The translations under genes were made by a program, and so were the position numbers. This document shows positions 42,411 through 47,842 of a DNA stretch of 47,842 nt, one piece after another. Positions within the stretch are counted from its first letter, which is position 1; every line of letters starts with the position of its first letter. The notes under the pieces were generated by a model. That model saw nothing but the letters and a program-made list of their open reading frames with translations. It did not search any database and had not been told where the DNA came from. The stretch lies in assembly GCA_964495595.1 (NCBI GenBank), contig CAZBWH010000017.1, positions 1 through 47,842 on the forward strand, given 5' to 3'. This stretch comes from CALMFQ01 sp964495595 (GTDB lineage Bacteria; Pseudomonadota; Gammaproteobacteria; Burkholderiales; SCOH01).

Positions 42411-42562
42411 CGTTATGCCGCCACAACAGGTGCGGGCAACACCGCCGAACTGAAACACGAACACCCCCTCGGCTACAAGCCGCTCTGGGCTTGTCCTGTA
42501 GGCCGGGCAGCGAGGCAATGCCAGCCTGGCCTGCAAGGCAGACAGGTATGATCCGCAATGAA

Positions 42563-43351
42563 TCAAACGAAGCCGTTGAGAATGATCTCGGTGTTATCGC
42601 GTGCGTCGGATGGATTGCCACCGGCCAGTTCCCGGTACGTGCGAGAGAACTGGGCGTAGTCGGCAAAGCCGGCCTCCAGAGCCGCTTGTGTCAGGCCGCA
42701 CCCGGCCGCCAGCTTGGCTGCCGTTACAAATACCCGATGCCACAAACGGAAGCGGCGGATGGACGACCCGGTAGACCGTTTGAACAGTTGCGAAAGATGA
42801 GGTACCGACAACCCTACTTGCCGGGCAATCCACTCAACCGAAACATTCTGGTCAGAGTGTTTCCTGATCAATTCAACGGCCCTGATGATACGAGGATCCG
42901 GCGCAGGCTGCCGACGCGAAGGATGATCCATCCACTCGTTGACGATCTGTTCCGCGGTGGCCAGCGACGGGCGCTGATGGCGCAGGATATGGGCAAACTC
43001 AACGACCTCCCCTTCACCCTTGATACCGGCAAAGCAATGACGATCGCCCAAGGTCAGCACGGTCCGCATGATCGGTGCAAGGCGCCTCAGATCGTGTCCC
43101 GGGTCATCGAGAAAAAACATGGCCACATTTGAACCATGAGTATTGACTTCAAGATCCATACCGGCGGGAATGAGGAAGCTCTTCGCCGTCATCCGGGTGC
43201 TCCGGCAACGATCGATCATCTCCAGATCGTCATCCAGGGAAACCAGCAGGGTGGATGGCACATTGGAACGTTTGAAGCATGACTCCAGCCGGCCGATGTA
43301 AACCCCACGTGCCCCCGTTGCGTAGATGACTGCTTTTTTTGTCATGTCCAT
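42563..43351 (-). CDS. AraC-family transcriptional regulator
   Basis: The 262-residue protein has a C-terminal AraC/XylS DNA-binding domain (about residues 160-255): RKHSDQNVSVEWIARQVGLSVPHLSQLFKRSTG for the first helix-turn-helix and LTQAALEAGFADYAQFSRTYRELAG for the second. The N-terminal 150 residues are a sensor domain without a motif I can name. The open frame goes back to 43444. The ATG at 43351 was preferred as it begins a compact protein (MDMTKKAVIYATGARG) with GGA-rich sequence upstream. It is transcribed away from the lectin-like secreted protein. Two palindromes occur in the intervening region, so that protein is a possible target. Confidence 0.88.
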   Translation of the reverse strand: MDMTKKAVIYATGARGVYIGRLESCFKRSNVPSTLLVSLDDDLEMIDRCRSTRMTAKSFLIPAGMDLEVNTHGSNVAMFFLDDPGHDLRRLAPIMRTVLTLGDRHCFAGIKGEGEVVEFAHILRHQRPSLATAEQIVNEWMDHPSRRQPAPDPRIIRAVELIRKHSDQNVSVEWIARQVGLSVPHLSQLFKRSTGSSIRRFRLWHRVFVTAAKLAAGCGLTQAALEAGFADYAQFSRTYRELAGGNPSDARDNTEIILNGFV

Positions 43352-43456
43352 TCCGATCCGGACGAAGTTATCTTCCGGCTCAAACAATCCACAAACATGC
43401 CTGGATGGAGCCTGATCTACCACGCCCTTGCCTATCACGCACACTCAACGCGCCCA

Positions 43457-43493
43457 GAGCAGTCATGCCTCCTGTCGAGAGGCATGACTGCTC
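43457..43493. repeat. Perfect 15-bp stem-loop upstream of the araC-type gene
   Basis: GAGCAGTCATGCCTC (43457-43471) and its exact reverse complement (43479-43493) flank the seven-base loop CTGTCGA. No T-run follows on either strand. It could be a terminator, an RNA structure in the regulator's leader, or a remnant. The rest of 43352-43911 contains no convincing gene. Confidence 0.6.
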
Positions 43494-43652
43494 GCTAACC
43501 AATTGTTTCATAAACACAGCCACCAGACACTCTGCCTCTTACAGGATAGATGAATCGAGCACGCCTGAGGCGAAGGCCAGAGGTAAGCGACGGCCTTTAC
43601 TGAGCCGCGACTGAAAGCAAATCTCATGCCTGCCGTTTACCTTGCAAAATCC

Positions 43653-43678
43653 TATGTTTGTTCATGCCAACGAACATA
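43653..43678. promoter_or_regulatory. Operator-like inverted repeat in the AraC-lectin intergenic region
   Basis: TATGTTTGTT and AACGAACATA are inverted arms, matching at 9 of 10 positions, around CATGCC. The site is about 235 bases before the secreted-protein start and 300 before the regulator start. The arms look like a dimeric protein-binding site. Which regulator uses it is unknown. Confidence 0.4.
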
Positions 43679-43911
43679 TATGCCGATAGGATGTCTGTCT
43701 GTCAAGCACCAATTTCATGAGCATAAAAAGCCGCCTAATCTCAAGATGGGACCAGGCAGCTGCGTTCAATGACACCCCATACCCCGGCCAATTGACGCAG
43801 GAGGCACGGCTCAGAACCAAGCAACGATGGGCTCAACGAGCCGGACATCGCTTACCCCAGCTCCGGATTTTGCAACGACCGTTTCAAACATATATACGAG
43901 GAGTCAATCGA

Positions 43912-45369
43912 ATGAGCAAAATAATGCCTGTACTCAAGTCGCTGTCTATCGCATGGCTGGGTGCCTCGGCCGTGTACGCGCAAGCGGCCGACATCAGCCA
44001 TGTGGGCACCACACAAGTGTGGGATGCTGACGGCCAGAGTGTCAAAATCACCAAGCCAGCCAATACCAGGGCGGGAGATCTGATGGTGCTCGTGCTGCAC
44101 CGTACCGACAGCACCCTGCCCTTTCAGGTGAGCGGCTGGACCCGTCGCGCAGAATGCTATAAAGAAGACAACGGCTACCAGTGCCTGACGGTTCCCGATT
44201 GCACTACGGTTTCCGGCGATTATTGCACCAAATTCAAGGACAAATACCGCGGCCTCGATCTCGCGCAAGTCGTGTTTACCCGCGCAGCGGGCGCCAGCGA
44301 ACCATCGTCCTACTCGTTCAACATGACCAAGCAAGGCTACGCCACCCACCCCGGCTGGGCGATTCTGACCACCTTGCGTGGCGCCAACACCAGCTCTCCG
44401 GTGCGAGCCTGGGCCAACAAGGGCTGTGATGGCGACCTGGACAGCCTGTTCCCTTCCGTCGAGGGCCGCAAAGGCGATATGCTGCTGCTATCGCAGTCGT
44501 TCGACGACCGGGTGAGCAAAGAGACCTTTGGCGCGCCCATCGGCATGTCAACGTTTGGCTACATTGCCAACAGCGACGAATCGGGCTTCCTGTATGGCGG
44601 CATCCTGACGGAAGACGGCCCGACCGGCGTTCGCCGCACCAGCGGTTCCGGTGCATCGGATTGCAAGGATGCGCTCGTTTCCCTGACCATCAAACCAAAG
44701 GATGCCACGCCCGAGCCCATCAAGGTCGGGCCGGCCGGCTATACTTGGTGTGCCAATGAAGGCGGTAGCTGCACGCTGAACAGCCCGAGCGATGTCGCGT
44801 ATGGCGCAGACGGCAAGTTCAATTACAGATATGGCGTCACCGGTACCATCGCCATCAACAACAACACCTTCGGCGACCCGATCCCTGGCGCCGCCAAAGC
44901 CGGCTACTACAAACCGAACTCGACGCAGGTAGTCGACACCAGCGCCTATTACACCATTCGCGCCAAACACAGTGGCAAGCTGCTTGAGGTGGCTGGGGTA
45001 TCTTCGGAGAACGGTGCGAACGTTCAACAGTGGGGCAACTGGGGTGGCGACAACCAACAGTGGAAATTCGAGAACGCCGGCGATGGCTATTACTTCATCA
45101 AGGCCAAACACAGCGGCAAGGTGCTTGATGTGTCAGGCAAACCCAATCCTGGTGACGGCGCCAATGTGCATCAATGGGCGTTCCACGGCGAAACAAACCA
45201 ACAGTGGAAGCTGGAAATCGCTGATGACGGCCATTACTACTTCAAGGCCCGGCACAGCGGCAAAGTGCTGGATGTCTCCGGTTTCTCGACCGAAAACAGC
45301 GCCAATGTCCATCAATGGTCGCTGCACGGTGGTGACAACCAGAAATGGAAACTGGAAAAAGTGAACTGA
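43912..45369 (+). CDS. Secreted protein with C-terminal ricin-type beta-trefoil lectin domain
   Basis: The 485-residue product has a signal peptide (LKSLSIAWLGASAVYAQA, cut near residue 26). A roughly 235-residue N-terminal domain of unknown family follows, containing several cysteines (82, 91, 97, 105, 172, 251). A module at about 275-335 reads YTWCANEGGSC, VAYGADGKF and NNNTFGDPIPG. Residues 346-485 form a beta-trefoil of three repeats, each with HSGK(L/V)L(D/E)V and a final Q(Q/K)W, typical of ricin-like carbohydrate binding. GAGGAG precedes the ATG at 43912; the frame is open from 43717, but the signal peptide starts here. No catalytic residues of a known hydrolase are seen. It is probably a secreted sugar-binding protein or toxin-like factor. 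Confidence 0.85.
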   Translation: MSKIMPVLKSLSIAWLGASAVYAQAADISHVGTTQVWDADGQSVKITKPANTRAGDLMVLVLHRTDSTLPFQVSGWTRRAECYKEDNGYQCLTVPDCTTVSGDYCTKFKDKYRGLDLAQVVFTRAAGASEPSSYSFNMTKQGYATHPGWAILTTLRGANTSSPVRAWANKGCDGDLDSLFPSVEGRKGDMLLLSQSFDDRVSKETFGAPIGMSTFGYIANSDESGFLYGGILTEDGPTGVRRTSGSGASDCKDALVSLTIKPKDATPEPIKVGPAGYTWCANEGGSCTLNSPSDVAYGADGKFNYRYGVTGTIAINNNTFGDPIPGAAKAGYYKPNSTQVVDTSAYYTIRAKHSGKLLEVAGVSSENGANVQQWGNWGGDNQQWKFENAGDGYYFIKAKHSGKVLDVSGKPNPGDGANVHQWAFHGETNQQWKLEIADDGHYYFKARHSGKVLDVSGFSTENSANVHQWSLHGGDNQKWKLEKVN

Positions 45370-45385
45370 TCATCGACATCCGGTC

Positions 45386-45423
45386 GGGGTGCCGCCAATA
45401 GAACCGGCAGCCAACGGCACCCC
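45386..45423 (+). terminator. Hairpin after the lectin-like gene
   Basis: GGGGTGCCG and CGGCACCCC form a 9-bp stem around a 20-base loop, 17 bases past the stop codon. There is no T-run, so it is a weak intrinsic terminator at best. The remainder up to 45559 shows nothing recognisable. Confidence 0.45.
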
Positions 45424-45559
45424 ACTGACTGGAAGACGGGCTGGCATTCGACTGGAACGGCGACTGGCCAGCCGATTTCTCACATAACGCACATTTGTCT
45501 GTATTTACGTTCGCGGCCTTTGCTTTCCCTCAACCTTCGGGTAAGCCAGAAAACCCCGC

Positions 45560-46600
45560 TCACCCGCGAAGCTTCCAGCCGATCGGCTCCCCCGCCCGCA
45601 ACGGCACCAGCGTGCTGTCGCCGAACTTGATCTCCGCTGGCACGCTCCAGCTTTCGCGCACCAGCTCGATCTTGTCGCCGTTCACCGGCAGGCCGTAGAA
45701 GGCCGGGCCGTTGAGGCTGGCGAAGGCTTCCAGTTTGTCCAGCGCGCCGACGCTGTCGAAGGCTTCGGCGTACAGCTCGATGGCTGCATGAGCGGTGTAC
45801 ATGCCGGCACAGCCGCAGGCGTTTTCCTTGGTGCCTTTGGCATGCGGCGCCGAATCGGTGCCAAGGAAGAATTTCGGCGAACCGGAGGTAGCGGCCTTGA
45901 TCAAGGCCAGGCGGTGTTCTTCACGCTTCAGCACCGGCAGGCAATAGTGATGCGGACGGATGCCGCCGCTGAAAATGGCATTGCGGTTCATCAGCAGGTG
46001 GTGCGCGGTGATGGTGGCGCCGATATTGGCTGGCGCGGCGGCGACAAATTCAGCCGCCTGGCGGGTGGTAATGTGCTCGAATACCACACGCAGATTCGGG
46101 AATTGCTTGGTCAGCGGCTTCATCACCTGCTCGATGAACACCGCCTCGCGGTCGAATACGTCGATCTCGCTATCGGTGACTTCGCCATGCACCAGCAGCG
46201 GCAGGCCGTGTTTTTCCATCTCCGCCAGCGTGGCGGCGCATTTGCCGAGCAGATCGGTAACACCGGCATCGGAGTTGGTGGTGGCGCCGGCCGGGTACAG
46301 CTTGACCGCGTGCACAAAGCCGATGGCACGGGCCTTGGCGATTTCCGCCGGGTCGGTGTTGTCGGTGAGGTACAGCACCATCAGCGGCTCGAATTGGCTG
46401 CCGGCCGGCAGCGCGTCGAGGATGCGCTGGCGATAGGCGCCGGCCTGCTCCACCGTGGTCACCGGCGGTTTCAGGTTGGGCATGATGATGGCGCGGCCGA
46501 ACTGGGCGGCGGTGTCTTTGATCACATCCGCCATCGCCGCACCGTCGCGCACATGCAAATGCCAGTCGTCGGGGCGAATGAGGGAAAAACGGTCGGTCAT
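45560..46600 (-). CDS. pyrC: Dihydroorotase
   Basis: The 346-residue zinc enzyme closes carbamoyl-aspartate to dihydroorotate in pyrimidine synthesis. Its length and sequence match the E. coli PyrC type. Metal ligands are in DDWHLHVRDG, the lysine of AVKLYPAGATTNSDAG, and the histidines of LLVHGEVTD and VVFEHITT, with the active-site aspartate in FLGTDSAPHAKGTKE. The ATG at 46600 is preferred to one seven codons upstream, since it begins MTDRFSLIRPDDW and has AGGA upstream. It is a single gene, not linked to pyrE. Confidence 0.96.
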   Translation of the reverse strand: MTDRFSLIRPDDWHLHVRDGAAMADVIKDTAAQFGRAIIMPNLKPPVTTVEQAGAYRQRILDALPAGSQFEPLMVLYLTDNTDPAEIAKARAIGFVHAVKLYPAGATTNSDAGVTDLLGKCAATLAEMEKHGLPLLVHGEVTDSEIDVFDREAVFIEQVMKPLTKQFPNLRVVFEHITTRQAAEFVAAAPANIGATITAHHLLMNRNAIFSGGIRPHHYCLPVLKREEHRLALIKAATSGSPKFFLGTDSAPHAKGTKENACGCAGMYTAHAAIELYAEAFDSVGALDKLEAFASLNGPAFYGLPVNGDKIELVRESWSVPAEIKFGDSTLVPLRAGEPIGWKLRG

Positions 46601-46644
46601 GATGGGCATCCTGCCAGGCAAAGCGGCGATTATACGTCAGTGGT

Positions 46645-47832
46645 TCAGGGGTCGATCACCGCCCGGTCACGGCCCGCTTCCTTGGCCCGGTACAGTGCGA
46701 GGTCGGCGCGATGAAACGCGACATCGATCTCGGCATCGTCGGGGTGAAACAGGGTGGCGCCGATGCTAACGGTAAAAGACACTCTGGCAGGCTGGGCCAG
46801 CAGGGATTCGCTCAGCGCACGCCGGAATCGCTCGGCGAGGGCGGAGAGGTCGGTGGTGTCCAGCGCCAGGACGGCAAATTCTTCGCCGCCCAAGCGGGCG
46901 ACCATATCGGCTTCGCGGGTATGCTTGCGCAACACATCGGCAAAGAAAACCAACACATCGTCACCGACAGCATGGCCATGCGTATCGTTGATGCGCTTGA
47001 AATGATCGATGTCGATCCATAGCAATGCGACGCTGGCCTTGCTGCGCCGCACCCGCGACAGTTCGCGGCTGGCGATATCGCAGAAATGCCGGCGGTTGGC
47101 AATGCCGGTGAGATAATCCCGGTCGGCAAGGTGTTGCAACTGTTGTTCGTGAGCGGATTTTTCCCGTAACAGGGCCCCCAGCAACCCGGCGCTGTAGACA
47201 ATGCCAGCCAGGAAAACATTGAAGTAGTACTGGCCATCGCTGGCCCCTACCAGGCTGAAAAATGCTCCGCTCTGGCTCTGCGCTGCAAGCTGGACGGCGG
47301 CCAGCACCATCAGGCAGCTGATGACGGCTCCTTGGAGCTCGAAAATGGCCGTCGTAACCATGACCGCCAGATACAGCAACGATATGACCTGCAGCGCATG
47401 CATGGTTGCCGCCTGCTCGCGCAGGAACAGGTGCTGCAGCGCCAGGGCAAGCAGCAGACTGCCGCCGGCCAGTGTCAGCCATTGGCGTAGCGAGCGTTCG
47501 TTGCGCAGCGTGTCGACGAGAACCAGGATCGTGCTGCAGACCAGGGCTTCACATACCGATTTTTCCAGCGCCAGCCAGTCGAGCGATTCCAGCATCGGCT
47601 GCCAGGCAAAGGGCTCGTCGGTGGCCAGCACGAGCAGCGCCCACCCCAGACCGCGGCTCATCGGTTGCAACAGCAGCGAGATGACCAGCACCAGCATCAG
47701 GTAATCATGCGGGCCGGGCAGCGTCGGTGAAAACCGCAGCAGGCGCAGGCCCCACAGACCGCACAGCAGGATGGCGGCATTGGCCAATGCCGCCGACAGG
47801 GCATAAACCAGGCTGAAGTCGTTCAGCCACAT
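46645..47832 (-). CDS. Membrane-bound diguanylate cyclase (GGDEF)
   Basis: The 395-residue product has about six to seven hydrophobic segments in residues 8-222 and a GGDEF domain in about 235-395. The active site is GGEEF (315-319), a catalytically competent variant that makes cyclic di-GMP. The inhibitory RxxD site is present as READ (306-309), five residues before it. Other family motifs are DRDYLTGIANRRHF and LWIDIDHFKRINDTHGHAVGD. The sensor part looks like a MASE-type membrane module, but I cannot assign it to a subtype. The ATG lies 11 bases from the window edge, so a longer start cannot be excluded. Confidence 0.92.
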   Translation of the reverse strand: MWLNDFSLVYALSAALANAAILLCGLWGLRLLRFSPTLPGPHDYLMLVLVISLLLQPMSRGLGWALLVLATDEPFAWQPMLESLDWLALEKSVCEALVCSTILVLVDTLRNERSLRQWLTLAGGSLLLALALQHLFLREQAATMHALQVISLLYLAVMVTTAIFELQGAVISCLMVLAAVQLAAQSQSGAFFSLVGASDGQYYFNVFLAGIVYSAGLLGALLREKSAHEQQLQHLADRDYLTGIANRRHFCDIASRELSRVRRSKASVALLWIDIDHFKRINDTHGHAVGDDVLVFFADVLRKHTREADMVARLGGEEFAVLALDTTDLSALAERFRRALSESLLAQPARVSFTVSIGATLFHPDDAEIDVAFHRADLALYRAKEAGRDRAVIDP

Positions 47833-47842
47833 CAGTGCAAGA

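Noticed and set aside
41881..42551. Protein-coding frames across 41881-42390 and 42335-43132
   Set aside because: They run through the RNase P RNA gene, whose conserved core and P1 pairing are clear, and have no protein motifs.
43339..43614. 91-codon plus-strand frame over the AraC upstream region
   Set aside because: It spans the perfect stem-loop, lacks a ribosome site and has no recognisable sequence.
43677..43693. GCCGATAG near 43683 as a second sigma-28 promoter
   Set aside because: No TAAAG-like -35 element occurs 11 bases upstream, so only half the consensus is present.
1..47842. CRISPR arrays, tRNA genes, integrated phage
   Set aside because: No regularly spaced direct repeats, cloverleaf sequences, integrase or phage structural genes were seen. 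The window reads as core chromosome.

Overview
The window is a GC-rich stretch of chromosome from a Gram-negative, probably flagellated bacterium. A complete division and cell wall (dcw) cluster, a MurE with the DNPR motif of meso-diaminopimelate peptidoglycan, a type A RNase P RNA, and the mixture of AmpG, CYTH-CHAD, DUF2520, DUF4124 and recC genes point to a betaproteobacterium, most likely of the order Neisseriales. That placement is an inference from gene content. One run of ten N at 16801-16810 is an assembly gap inside recC.

Left part (1-15 kb): what looks like the outer end of an IS256-type element (1-54); a leftward operon for a TetR-type regulator, a membrane fusion protein and an RND efflux pump (244-5322), with a tandem operator laid over its promoter; two Rossmann-fold proteins (5428-6968); a STAS protein, an AmpG-like permease, exonuclease III, pyrE and a DUF4124 protein (7014-10847); an unrecognised secreted protein (10913-12127); parC (12421-14805); and a small conserved-looking gene.

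Middle part (15-38 kb): recC without recB or recD beside it, followed downstream by a palindromic repeat cluster; a GAF plus MshEN-like protein with no ATPase domain; then the leftward dcw cluster, in transcription order mraZ, rsmH, ftsL, ftsI, murE, murF, mraY, murD, ftsW, murG, murC, murB, ddl, ftsQ, ftsA, ftsZ (37652 down to 19941). Most junctions overlap by 1-4 bases. It starts from a strong sigma-70 promoter that overlaps four GTGGG-type MraZ boxes and ends at a hairpin after ftsZ. The MurB in this cluster has changes at two catalytic positions.

Right part (38-47.8 kb): divergent from mraZ is a three-gene operon with a near-consensus sigma-28 (FliA) promoter. It encodes a cysteine-rich FlgP/LPP20-like lipoprotein, a FlgT-like protein and an unknown secreted protein, so it is probably a flagellar outer-membrane (H-ring type) module. 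It is followed by a CYTH-CHAD protein, the RNase P RNA gene, an AraC-type regulator, a secreted protein with a ricin-type beta-trefoil, pyrC, and a membrane diguanylate cyclase that fills the right edge.

The most novel material is the sigma-28 flagellar module with its unknown third gene, the TetR-type regulator with two HTH domains and an apparently leaderless autoregulated promoter, the altered MurB, the non-consensus ParC quinolone region, and the palindrome cluster next to recC.
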